Shown: positions 38,167-51,000 of the stretch, piece by piece
How the letters are laid out: each line of letters begins with the position of its first letter
Position numbering within the stretch: position 1 is the stretch's first letter
Origin: Stratiolaelaps scimitus
Lineage: Eukaryota; Arthropoda; Arachnida; Mesostigmata; Laelapidae
NCBI GenBank assembly: GCA_019614645.1
Contig: JABWDB010000005.1
Location: 17,225,001-17,289,000, forward strand
Reading direction: 5' to 3'
DNA length: 64,000 bases
Notes under the pieces: generated by a model
What the model saw: only the letters and a program-made list of their open reading frames with translations
Database searches by the model: none
What the model was told of the DNA's origin: nothing
Position numbers and translations under genes: made by a program

Positions 38167-38887
38167 ACATGTAGATGCATTGGGCAGTGTTCCCCCTCGC
38201 TGCGAGCAACGGCCTTCGGGTGCGCTCCTTGCGCGCTGCTGTATAAAGCTCGACGTCGTCACTCATTGTACATATAACCATACAACAAAACAAGATGGGC
38301 GCAAGACGGAGACGCGAGGTAGTGGCCGTGGAGTGTAGATACGACGAGGTGGGGGCTGGCTCATTTCGATGATGATGGTAATGCTGCTGCTGTTGCTACT
38401 AATGATGATGATGACAGCCAGTCAGCTAGCCAGCCCTGCTACGCGGCACTCCCCCGAAGGTCGTCCCGCTTGGACGGAAACACGCTCAAAGTCGGGCCTC
38501 CGGGCACCCAAGCATCGCTGCTGCTGCTGCTGTTGCATGCAGCCGCCCAAGCATCTAACGTCTAGCATTTCCCTGGCGTGTGTGTTGCGATCGCCCAGGC
38601 CGGAGGCAGAAAACTTGGGATAAACATGAGCGGGACTTGTACTTTGTGCGCAAAATGCGCGGCGCCGATTAGAGCCGCCGTCTCATCGAGAGGCCACAAA
38701 GAAAACGGAAAATTTAGCCAGACCTCTTTTCTGTTAGCCATAAAAATAACGGGGGAGGGGTGAAGGTGATGTGTGTTTTGCGAACACGGGCACAAACAAG
38801 CTTGGCTATGCGAGAGCATACAGAAAGGATATAAGTCAATTGGGATACCAATTCGCGGGGTGGCTATCGTAATTTTCATCGTGAAGC

Positions 38888-38950
38888 ACAACAACAGCAA
38901 CAACAACAACAACAACTACAATAAAAACAACAACAACAGCAACAACAAAA
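38888..38950. repeat. CAA microsatellite
   Basis: AACAACAGCAACAACAAC-type run, shortly before the AATAAA cluster at 38976-38994. Confidence 0.9.
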
Positions 38951-38975
38951 CAACAAGAAGAAATGATGATAAATG

Positions 38976-38994
38976 AATAAACATCAATAATAAA
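38976..38994 (+). promoter_or_regulatory. Candidate distal Anp32 poly(A) signals
   Basis: Two AATAAA hexamers (38976-38981 and 38989-38994) at the end of the T-poor tract. They are the last canonical signals before the composition becomes ordinary. Confidence 0.4.
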
Positions 38995-38999
38995 CATTC

Positions 39000-41821
39000 G
39001 TATTATCTACTAATGAGGCTGTGTCATATTTGTTCTATAGGTAGTCTGAAGATAAATGAACAGTATGGACTGTGACTAGAAATACGAAAGATTATTGATG
39101 ACCGGTGTGACCACGGGTAATTTACTGTAACGGCCTTGATATAGAGAAACTGTAACAGATTAAATTCGCTATTTTTCTAACGAGTCTAAGAGGTTTATCA
39201 ACGTAGGCACGACTTAACTCGACGTTAGCTACCTAAATAAACGTTAGGCCCCTACTGCTTTCTCCAATTAATGAGATTGGAGTTTTCTGAAAATGTGCAA
39301 TTAATATTTTTGAGTTTTTCCTTGGTCTTTTCTAGCTCAGGTTCTTGCTTAGCTCTTGAGAAGGGAAAACGCACTCCGGTTCGTTTAGGTAGAGTGAACA
39401 TGGGAGTACGGCAGCGGGACTTGATGTCCACAGGTCGATTCCTGCTGTTACCAAGGGAAGTTCCGTGACACTTCGCCTTCATTTTATTAGTACCTTCTTA
39501 CATTAAACCGAGTGGGCCTTTCATAGGCCCTCGTAGCCTATGTGCACTCATCGCCTTCTCTCGCTATAATGCTCAAGGGGACCAGCTAGTTTGCTGGGTA
39601 TATTTTTTGTTTCAACTTAAGAATCCTACAGACCAAATATTAGAACTCAAACTACAATAATCGATACCTATACGCGCGTATCTATTTATGGTGAATATCT
39701 AATCGCACATACGTTTTGCTGTAATTATAGATATATATAGAAGCGTCGGCAGTGAACAACGTCGATATTCACAACTCCAACAAATATGTTGCACTAATTA
39801 AATTAGATTCATATGTTTGGTATATTAATTGAACTATATACATATATATATAAATATTGCTAGTATACTAACTTAATTTCTTATTGTAACTCAATCTCGT
39901 TCTAGATGAGGTATTTTTTTCTCCTAAAATATATTGTATTTGGTACTTTACGACAGTTATCTGAACTTCAAGAAAATGAACAAGGAGTGATTGCCGTCAC
40001 ATGTTTCCTATATTCATCAGTCGGGTAAAGAATCATCTGCCGAAAAGTCTCTGCCGTTCACCGATTCAAGAATGTCACAATTTGGGTGAATTTTTATATC
40101 AGCGCAAGCGCTAGATCACTCGTTCTCATGTCAAACGATTTTTAAACGTCAGTGTACGTCAACAACACTACTGCATATTTATACTGTACCGTAGATATAT
40201 ATATATTTATATATTATATATGTTTGGAAATAAGAAACTGATTTTAGTTTTTGTTTATTTATTGACAATCTTGTTTGCATTATTATCAGCGTTAGCGTTC
40301 ACTCTCATCCTGTGTTGACTTTATTTTGCTATACATTTTCATGTTCGTTTGTTTTGCGTTTATTACCGTTCTCTTTGTTCGTTTGCCGTTTAGTTACAGT
40401 ATGCCGCCTCTGTACTTATGAACGTACATTTTATTTTTATCAAATAATGATCGCCGTCATAATAATAATTGATATGTATATATATATAACGTTACAGCGC
40501 TCATTAGTGTAAGTATTATTAATTCATTATCATAATTAGTTGACTATTCTTGTTGTTATTATTATTACTTTTATCACTATTCTAATTAGTATTCTTAATT
40601 TTTACAGGAAGGACACTTTAAAGCCCAAGGGCCAGCGGCCGGGCGTCGATTTTGTTTTAGAGGGAGCCCCGCAATTGTTGCAACTGTTCGTAAGCCACTT
40701 ACCAGCTTTTCAGCGTTTTGGGCGTCGATGTCGACACATTGCCGTGCCAGTCTCTCTGGCCAGCTCGTACATAGGCGTGTTGCTAATTGCGTGTGCGTCT
40801 TATTGTGTGTATCTAATATGTAAATTTCATTTCGGTGTTCAATAAGGCAGACAGAATATATCCGTCCTGTGATGTCCCTATGGTAGCGACTGCTTGGAAC
40901 GGCCAGCTAGCAAGAAGAGCTGCTTTTGCCGTCCTTCAAGCAGACGAAGGCTGTATCGCCTACCACATGAATTGCTGTACACGGAATCCTCGTGTGATGG
41001 GGTAAATTTTCGACGCATACGCACACGCGCGAGTCTCAACAGCAATGTGATCTGTAGGTCTGCATTCGCAGTACGATCGCTGCTCTACTGCGGAGCCATA
41101 GGGAGCAGCTGTATGGTGTGGCTGCCCACGGCGTTGGCGCGCATCTGCACGAGACAGCCAAATTGTAGGCACGCCCGGTTCCCCATACAGCGTTTCGTAT
41201 TCCGCGCTCTTGCTGGGGTGAGTACCAGTAACAGTAGTAGAGGTGTGGTTATCACCCGTTGGTGGCAATACAAATGCATGTCTTTATCGAGAAATCGATC
41301 CATACCTGTGCTTATGAGTATATACGTCTCTTCGTCTCGGCTGTACCGCTCGCAAAGTGCTGTGCAAATTTGTCAACTCAATGTCTAATGTACTACGGGG
41401 GTCACTTTGGTTGGAAAATTCCGTGACTACGAGGTTCATGTTGTCGCGGGCAGATATCATCAACGAGATAGGGAACCGTAGAATTACATGACTGGCAGGA
41501 ATCATAAGTTGATTATTGAGAATTTCATCTGTAGAAATGAGGGCCTTTCATTCGTACTAATGAGGATTTACTTTGTGACGCCGCCTTCGATCAACGATCT
41601 TATATATATATAAATATATTCAGAGCAAACTGCAAACTGAAGATCAAATAAAAGCCATATCCGAGTTCTCCATAGCTAGAAAAATTGCCACAAGGACTCG
41701 TCATGGGGTAACCCCTCACCAGTTCATTTCATGAGGGAGCGATTAATTTTACATATATATATATATACTGCTATCTGTCTTGTTGTGTCGTTCTTTCGAC
41801 CTCCTCTGCCTCAGTCAATCT
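39000..41821. other. Spacer between convergent genes; possible perlecan 3' UTR
   Basis: AT-rich and mostly unique from 39.0 to 40.5 kb, then a GC-richer block from 40.6 to 41.4 kb with overlapping open frames on both strands that I do not recognise. On the minus strand no AATAAA lies within the first kilobase below the perlecan stop; the nearest I see is near 40431. A minus-strand 75-codon frame (41085-41303) with a hydrophobic segment lies here. Confidence 0.5.
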
Positions 41822-42057
41822 CTACTCCAGTTGGAGAGAGCTGGCCTGTGATGAAGGACTATGCTGTTGTTGTTGCTGCGACAGGGCCCCCTGTCCACAC
41901 TCGGCGACGTTTACCGATCCCACGGAAATATCAAATAGGTCGAGCACCTGCGAGTCGCGGATGTGCACGTTGTGTATACAGCCTCGGAAGTTACTTTCGA
42001 AGCGACCAGCCGTCATTTTCCGAGGTTCAGGGGCTCCGCCAAGATAAATGTCACCCT
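41822..42057 (-). CDS. HSPG2: Perlecan exon 28 (LG3 end, C-terminus)
   Basis: Acceptor ATTTCAG|AGGG. Encodes GDIYLGGAPEPRKMTAGRF, the typical LG ending FRGCIHNVHI, the last Cys (AECGQG), and a tail beginning ALSQQQQQHSPSSQ before the stop. Completes residues 1826-1903. Confidence 0.93.
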
Positions 42058-45000
42058 CTGAAATGGCAGCGATTTACAATCGAGCAGAATCAAGTTAACA
42101 TTAAATCAACGACACACTTCCCAGATAGAGGTGGCCACTAAATCTGCTATAGCGGCTAGGTGAATAAAACGCGGGGCTCTGTCGCATGACGTACCGGGCC
42201 CTCCCCTCCCCGGAGAAAGACTCGGTGATCAGCTTTCAAATAGCTTGAATCCCTACGATCAGCTCGCCGCGAAGCTCCATTTAATTTAACCATCCTTATT
42301 CGACACTTCCACATGGAAGAGTTGTCCACCTTCGTTTGAATAACGTATACCTGTATTGAGCATTACAAGGCTGCCTGCTGAACTGCCCGAGAAGTCCACT
42401 CCGTCGACATTCAGCTTGCCCTCACGTTCTTTCCGCCAAAGCTGCGCCGTGTGTAGCTCTCCGTCATCGATTCGGACATCCGAGCGAATCACAGCCGCGC
42501 CACTTCCCATATCGTAACTGCGAAATCAGAAATCAATTCGACGGTTCGATATTTTGAAATGTGTCCGCGCTCGCTACATTCGACGCCTAGCGTGATCCGA
42601 TGCTAACAACGAGTGTGATTAAGTTGATACAATGGCTAGCGTTTCACGTAGCGAGAAATGGCTATGATGCGCCGAAGAGGGTATTTCTACCATCTTGCCC
42701 CTCGATGGCAAGTCAGTTTGTCTGCATACTCCAATATGGTCATGGTGAATACATGGTTGGATCAACAAATCAAGCAATTCAATCGGCCACCCTCCCTTAC
42801 TCACGTGTATATAAGGTATCCGTCCGCGACAACCAAGGCGAGGTAGTCGCTCAACTTTGCGTCGGTGTCTTCTGGCTTTGGCCCGTGAAACAGCAGGATA
42901 CCATCGCGCTCCGTTGTGCTAAAGCTCAGCTTGACCTTCACACCGTGAACAGAACGAAATGTCGAAATTAGCTTGTCTCCCCTTTTCACATATTACTACA
43001 AATTGTTCAACGAATAAACATCTGCAAAGCAGTTCTCAGCCAGTCTTTCCGTACCGTCTCCTCATCCTTGTGAGGGAGATGCGATCGCCCTATCTGTAGC
43101 CAGCCGTCACCGGAGAACTGCGCACTCTGATGGAAGTCGGCGACCTGATCACAGCGTCGTCCTGCATAACCTTTTGGGCAGGCACACACGAATTCGGAGA
43201 CGTTGAGCGCGCGGCACGGTGCCCCATTAGCGCAAGGCTCCTCACGTTGGCAAACGGAGTCTTCGCGCTCGCAGTTCGGGCCCTCGAAGCCGGAACGGCA
43301 GATGCACTCGTAATCCTACCGGTACGAGGGCAGAAATTATATACCGCAACGTATTAGGGCCTACAATACGACATGGGTCAGGAAACCACGAGACTAACTA
43401 TGGTTCAACGGCGCGTTATGATATGTAGATCGACCTGGTTCGCATAATCGCTTTCCTTAGTGAACGGTTTGGTAGTCTAAGAAAATCATGAAAATCGCAC
43501 CTGAGAGCCGGCTCCTCGCTCGCGGCAAATGCCCCCGTTGAAACAGGGGTTTATATGGCAGGGTGCTCGACCGCCGCAATCATCGACGTTGGCCGACGAT
43601 TCGACGGAGGACGCCAAATCTAAACTCGCCCCGTTTACCTCAACCTGCCAATGGTGGAAGCATACGGAAAACGTAAGGGAATTACACTTATACGAGTGTC
43701 GCATCTCGCCTTTGGCGTTTTTTTTCCTTTGGCCAAACAAATAGTGCCTTTCTGTAGTATCAGCCAATGTTTCATCGTCCATAAAGAGAATCTAATCCCA
43801 ACGTGCGAAGAATATGAGGTTGTATATTAGCACTGGCTCTACCGGATCCCGTATCGTTAAAACTTTCAGAGCGAGGAACACGTTAGAAACACACAAGAGA
43901 AGCTGGAATTGTCATTAATAATAAATATACATTGAAATACAACGAAATAAACTTCACCTTGAAATTGCTAAATCAATGACCTGCGAATTAGCTGCTTGCT
44001 GGCTAGATAGTGGTTATACAAGCCAAATATACAGAGTGTGCCCCCTTGAAAGCCTCGTGGTATTAGAAGACAAAATGGCCAAACACCTGCCCATTATACC
44101 CATCCCTAGCGAAGTTACTTGAGCATTATCGGCCTGCTGAGATACAGCGGGAATTTACCGCAACCTTGTCGGTCTGCCCTCCGAAAAATGCTTTGAAACG
44201 ACAGGTCGGCCGAGGCGTTATGCACTTTACGGGTAAATGTATTATATGTTACACATTATATTGTTTCCCTAGTTGTTACTCCCCGAGTCTGGGGGGTAAC
44301 AAATATTTCCTCAAACAATATTCTAGCCCGCACACACAACAGCCACTTCATGTATCAGTCCGAAAGAGGTCCCTCCTCCGTACTGGATTTCGAGGGGCGC
44401 ACCACAACGTTTTGAAAAGTTTAGTTCGACATAGTAAGAAAAACCTTAAAATCCACTGCAGTAAGACCATCGTTAGAATAGGAAAGAGCAGAATAGACTG
44501 TAAACCCCAGCATTATATCAACGAGAAGGCAAGATCGAGGATGAGAGTTACCCAAGCGATTCATACAGTGAGCTGTCCATGCCACCATTTGTGGCATCAT
44601 ATTGAATTAACAGAAACAACACCGAACGCTGCGTGGAGAAGGCGAGAAAAAATGATCAATCGCTTGTTAATGTTTAGATCAGTGATAAAGTATAGACGTG
44701 CGTTGCTAGTATAGTGTGAGTAGTAGCATACGTGAGCAACACATCCTTCGAAACCGGAAAGCTGTGAGGGTGCTGCAACATCGGGATGCAGTCGGACCTT
44801 GTCTCGAAGAAGCCCGCCCACGTATAGAGGTAAGCTTAAATCAAGACCTTTCGTGTGACCTTTGCTTGTGCCCGCATAGCGCGAACCCTGTAGTTAGGCA
44901 CAAATCGGAAACGTACAATACAGAGTTGTTGCTTAGAGCGTGAATCGACACAACACCGGGGTTGATATATGAAGAAAAGGAGGCACACAGGCAAGCCCAT

Positions 45001-48000
45001 TAAATGGAGCTGTACTATATCTTTCTGTATGTTAGTATGAAACTTTGAGCGGCTGATTGCGACGCGATTGCTCACCCGAACGACGAGCTGTCCACTTTTA
45101 CCCATAGTTGATACTTCGACGGGTATCCATTCATTTGGCGATAGAGTCTCATTGCTTTTCATAACGACGACACCTGAAAAATGATCGATGATTTTATTGT
45201 CGCACAACAACGATATCGCATCAGACAAAAACTCCAACTATATGTACGAATGATATAGGCAAAGATTGTTTGAAATGTTCTCTTGCTTAGTTTTGACATA
45301 GATCAGAACATGTTCTCACAATCCACAACTGATCGGCCAGTCAAGGCAAAAAATAATCATTGCCAGTTCTTCAAAGTCAAGTCAAGCCAACCTACCAGAC
45401 CCGGTGTTGAAGCGAAACTCGAGTGTGGCATTACGGATGGTTAGCGCAACAAAGTCTCCATGGCCGTCGGCGTTTTGAGCAGAATAGAGAACAATTGAAT
45501 CTCTGGCAACGCTTCGTGGCCTGACTCTCATGCTCACATTGAATTTGTCCTTGTGTCGAGCTGGCAGCCGGTAGGCGATGTACGAGGAATCGTCGCCCTG
45601 TAACAACCAAGCATCGATGCGGTATACGAATATAATGGCTAGTTAGTGTGCCGACGTGAACTCGCTGGACATCTTACGATGGCGCTGGGCTATATTTGTC
45701 TAGCGACATTTTTAATAACAATAATAAAAATAATAAAGGTTACATAATTGCTTCCATACGTGTTCTTTTTTTTTGTGGCACGCGCTGCTACGAGCTGGAA
45801 ATACTTTTGCACTGTGAATATCTGTATCGTCATTCAAAATTATGAGCTAGAACTAATTAATAATAATAATTAATAAACGCGACTACTCGGACAGACCTGA
45901 AAGGAGGGTTCCACAATGGTGACAGTTTGTTCGCAGCGTAGTCCGGCGCGTCCAAATGGACAAAAGCAGTCAAAACCTCCACGAGGTCGATTAACGCATA
46001 TACCTTCGCCGCACACCCCGGGATAACACGACTCACCTGTGAAAAATCGTTGATCATTGAGGGGCACGTTGCGTTCGAAGTACTACTTACAGGTATTTAT
46101 TCACTATGCAGTCGTCAAATCGGACAATACCTATTTAGAATATCTTCGACGGCGTTTTATAATTTATTTATGTGCCGACAGCACTGCCCAACAGCGGGCG
46201 ACGGATGCTGCCAGTTACAGCATAATTGAATATATGTACACATATAGAATAGGGGTATAATGGTAGACCAGGTATTCATCGTATAGGTAGGTGTATGTAA
46301 TATTTATACATGGATAAAGGTATTTTTTTCTCTGGTTGCGGGCCGTTTGCATCGGCCGAAGATATACAGCAATTGTGGAACTTCCAGAGATCAGCATGCT
46401 TCCAGAAACGATGTAAGGTGAAACTGTACTCCGCAAGAACAGGCCAACATTTCTGCGCTATCTGTCTCGTGATTTTCTTGTACTGACCCTCACCTGTGTA
46501 CCCGAGCAAACATTTTCCTCAAGTCAACCAAAATTTTGTCATTCCCTTGGGTACACTCTATCAGCAAGATGGATAAATCGTTCAGAGTTGACAACTACAT
46601 TGAAATCGGTGCATTCAGGAATGCTATGGACGCCATTCTCGCGTTGAGACCAAACAAGCATTCCTCGCTCGACAACGCATCCGATGCGCACAAACAAGCC
46701 AACCAACCAGTAGAACACAGCTGGCGCTGTCGTGTCCCTCAGTAACGGGAAGGCGCTGAAATCTCCCTCACTTCAGCAAGGTTCAGCGTCCTTCTTCGCA
46801 TGGCGGCCGCGTGCTTGGTTGGCAGGGACGCTCAAGCTCAAACCAGTTATGTCTGTTAGCAACCTACTTGCTTTGGGCCGCCAGCTTCTGCCGATCGCAA
46901 AACCCTTCCGCGAAACGCTCGCAGTATGACCGAGGTCTGCATAGGCGGCAGGCTTCCCCGATGCATTCGACAGAGCTTGTAAACATCACGACACTTTACG
47001 GTAGACGGTTGAGGTAGCAATGGCGGCTGTTGGAGTCATAGCTTCGCAATAACGATGTGGTGGAGAGTAAGGTGTCGGCGAAACTTACATCATACGCTCA
47101 TCTGGGCTCTCTTTCTGCTCTGCGCGCAAGGTAGCCGGATTTACCTATTACTGAGCTAGAGGTGACCAACCATTGAGCAAGAATGTGCCTCGCTTCGAGA
47201 AAGAAACCATTGATTAGGGAGCAGTTGATCGCGGTCGCCGTTCACTGGCGAGTAACGATGGTACAAGGCGCAATGCGGAAAAAATTACATAGATTTGCTG
47301 TGAGAGGCTCGCTCATGGATAGATGGCTCTCGGGTAGAAGTCAAAACTGTACCGGTGCCGGTGGACGCGTGAATAGGGCTAAACTCGGGGAGAGCGAACT
47401 CGCCGGCCTGAGCGGGCGGTGGTTCATGAAACTGTTGGTGTCATTCGACGCTAATGTCCTTTATTTCCTCCCACTCATATAGTTCGCTGCTGCAACTAGA
47501 GCTGTTGTGTACATATATTTATGCGTCATGGTTGGTATTTAAGTTTTTGTTAACCTATGTGAAAATGTGACGCATGACTACAATCGCTCGCTATACTGAA
47601 ATATGCGAATAACCCACTACAGCTATGTAACGCTACCCTTGTTCAGCCTATGAGATACCGGACTGTGTTGCCGCCCAGTAGATAGATATGGTCTAAAAGC
47701 TATTGGTTGGACGATATGCATTTTTAGGTGTTGTTAGTAGTAAACGTCGGCTACCCTCAGACAAGCTATACTCGACGAACGTTGGCGCCGAGGGAGACGG
47801 TGGATATATCTCCGATGAGGATGAGCCCACAGATTTTCACCGGGGACTAGCGCCTGCGCCTGGTGGCGCCGTGGGGAGACCTCCTGATCGAACGAATCTC
47901 AGGCATAAGAGGTTGCACTCGTACAAAAATGCCTTTGGCAACAGCGAGAGACAAGAGAACCCAGCCAAATCAATGACGAGCTCGAGACGATCTGCTCGGG

Positions 48001-51000
48001 CAGCCGCGGTCAAAGCCGTACGCCATGGGGCAGCGGTGGCTCCGGTGACGAAAATGCGAAAAATTAAAAGTAAAGATTTATCGGTTAGCGCGTCCGAGCA
48101 TACACAAGGCATTGCCTCAACGACATCTCCATTACCGTCAGTGTCATCAACTGACAGTGATTCGATCCTAAGGCCGCGCGTCATGAGGAAGGATTTGCTC
48201 AATTACGAAGAGGATACAGTGGGACGCAAGGTCCATCTGAAACCACGAGTTCGTAACCAGGAGTTGTTTGACGAGTGGCCCGTTGACGACAACGAATCCA
48301 CTGAACATTCGCGTGCAGCGACAACACACGCATCAAACAACAAGACGGTAAACTTTGTCGACCTAATATATCTGTAGTAATTGTTCAAGCTAGATGACCT
48401 TGAGGGTTGCCACTGTCATTTGAGCATTTGACAGGAAAGGCATACATAGGTGGTACAGATGGCTGTCATTTAGCATTTGTTATTAGGAGTGTTATCAGAA
48501 AATGCGTAATCTGCTCGGTTAAACGTTGTAAGCGCGATATTGGAGCCTTCTGGCCAAGGGGTCGTCGTCGTCGTTCTCGAGATTATGTTCATTATTTTCA
48601 CTGAGGCGAAATAATGCCGAAGTATACCTCGTCCTACGAGCAACACGAAACCAATAGATTACCTCATAGTACAATGAGTCAGTCGTCATAGTAGTTGAAT
48701 GAGTACCGGCTCAAGGTGTCCGGGCATACATCAGGCTCATCTATTCGATATTAAAAAAGATAACCCATGGTTTCCAATTGAACGATCCCGCCATCTCGCC
48801 GTTGTTGACGTTTCCTGCTTTCAGGTGATCGTGCTTAGCCTCGGTTATAAGATAGCGCTCTACGTTATAATTGTCATATTCATCTACACAATCGTCGTGA
48901 CACTGCTCGCACACTTATACTGCTTTTATAAATGCTGTATGCGGGGTGAGGACGAGTTGCTATAGGTGGTGGCAAGCAAGATGTGACATGCTGTAATCAG
49001 CGATATCGGATGTGGCGCCGGCATCTACTCTCTGCTGAGGACTACTGCAACTCAACGCAGCCGTTGAACACGTAAAATACAAGCAGTTGCATTATTCTGA
49101 GCAAAAAAAAAGAATGGTGCACGAAAGAGCCTCATCGGCAGAGGACAAAGATGAGCACTTGAGGAGACAACGTGCAACAAGGGCGCTACCTTGGGGGTAG
49201 ATCCAACAGGAATGGCTTAATTGTGTGCATTTTTATGACCCTTCAGCAATACATGAAATAGATGTTAAGTAATAAAGAAGATATTGTTGTTGTATCGCAT
49301 CGGTAGGGTATCAGTGGCGTACGTTGCCGGGCACGTAAAATGCCAGGGCGATGATTTGTGTATAGGTTACGCGCTGGGCAGGGGCTGGAAAATCGGAAGG
49401 AAGATCCCGTAGGCTCGCAGTTGAAGCAGAGGTCAAAATTGTAGGATTAACTGTATAGCGAAAATTCAACGGAAAATATCAATTCAACAGACCCCATTTC
49501 GGCCCCAATCCCGTACTCAACTTTACCGTAAAAAACTTCGCTACATTTTCCCTAGAAAGTTCAGGATACCCGTGATGGGTTCTATCTACCTGCCACTACC
49601 CTAGTTAAGCGAAGTTTGTCAACTAACAAGATTCTGGCGCGAAAGGTGGAGCACATTCCACCTTGTCGTTATTTGTCACACCACGTGAAGATGATGTTTA
49701 TTTTATATTATCATTTATACTTGTTGGTGCTCACCGGTGTGCAGGCAAGTGTCTCCCGTAAAGCCTGGAATACATAGGCAGGAATAGCCGGTAGATGTTG
49801 ATGCTGGCTGGCAAACTCCGTTGTTGAGGCAGGGATTAAGGGCGCATGTGTCGCATTCAGTCACACCTTCGGACGATCCTGCACCAGAACCTTGCAATGC
49901 GATCTGTCGGGCACCCACCGAGAGCTCGCTGATACAGCCTGGGTGAGCCAACAGCCGAATGAACAATTGTTGCGAGATAGACAGAGAGAACGCAAGGACG
50001 CATGTTATTGTGAAACGCTAATGTATCATTTTCGTGGGTGCTATCGAAACAAGTGATTTTTTCCGATGAGCTTAAAGCGATTTTTTTAATGGGTTCCGTT
50101 CCTGTTCCATGCTATCTATAATAGGAACATCATGCTTAGATGAACATAAACGTAGTGGGCTGTATTAGAAGCTTACCGATAAAACCGCTTGTGAAGCCGT
50201 TCGCCTTCGAGATGTTGCGAAAATCTGGCACCCCGCCTAGATAAAGTGGAGCGCGCAGATCCAAGCCGGTCATCGGTCCTCGGGAGTTCCCTCGCACCTC
50301 AGGACCTGAATCAATTTGCAGGTGGCCCTCGCGTAGCTGGCGGCCGAACCGTACCAAATGCCATTTATCCGTTGAAATTGGAAGCGGTGAACGCAACAAA
50401 CCAGGACCAGAGCCAATGTCGAAACGGAACTCGACGAAACCCTTCGCAAGTCCAAGAGATATGAAATCCGCTACATACACACAGCGGTAGCAATAGCAGT
50501 AGCAGCAGCAGCAAACAGCACCAAACAAAGAAAAGTATTAACAATGTACATACTTCTGTGATCATCTTTACTAAGTAATACCTAGCTGAAAATATGGACA
50601 TGTTCCGTTTCGAAGATATTTTATGTCCTCGTTGTAGTCGACAATTTTAGAAGGACAGAATCATATTAGTCCGTCTGTGGAATCTGCTGACATACCTGTC
50701 TCTACATGACCTTCGTTGCCGTTATAAAGAAGCAATCCATCAAGTTTATCAGCTCGGAATCGTAGTTGAATATCGAATCGTTTGTAGGCATCAGGGATGG
50801 CCGGCAACCGAAGAAACGATCTGGAAGAGCTTGGTATTATTATTACTAGCGTTCACACACTACCACTGTGGATTGTAAGAAGGGCAATGTAAGGCGCGGG
50901 GCAAGCCAGGTGCTTGTCACAGGCATGCTGGCTCATTTAGCTTTGAAGTCATTTTTACTGATTAAATCTAAATCAATTAAGCAAATCTCGAGAGACAACC

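Larger units (their letters stand above)
34228..39000 (+). other. Probable long Anp32 3' UTR and flank
   Basis: Directly after the stop codon the plus strand becomes T-poor and rich in A, G and C (CA, GA, CAG, GAT repeats), unlike the T-rich introns. AATAAA hexamers occur at 34691-34696, 35527-35532, 38976-38981 and 38989-38994. The sequence is mostly degenerate repeat: GATT units 35670-35910, TTA runs at 36428-36452 and 36838-36856, CAA at 37117-37145, TTA/TA at 38123-38166 and CAA at 38888-38950. How far the transcript really extends cannot be read from sequence. Confidence 0.5.
46037..49734. other. Perlecan intron 19 (3.7 kb), hosts a plus-strand gene candidate
   Basis: Largest perlecan intron in the window. 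The part 46.5-47.5 kb is GC-richer unique DNA with short open frames that might be 5' exons of the nested gene but cannot be assigned. 47.73-49.30 kb holds the nested candidate; 49.30-49.73 kb shows nothing. Confidence 0.8.

Noticed and set aside
47183..47482. Plus-strand frame considered as a LEM-domain 5' exon of the nested gene
   Set aside because: A weak resemblance (REQL to VT to KKL) lacks the GP and STR core of LEM domains and has no donor that fits the phase of the next exon.
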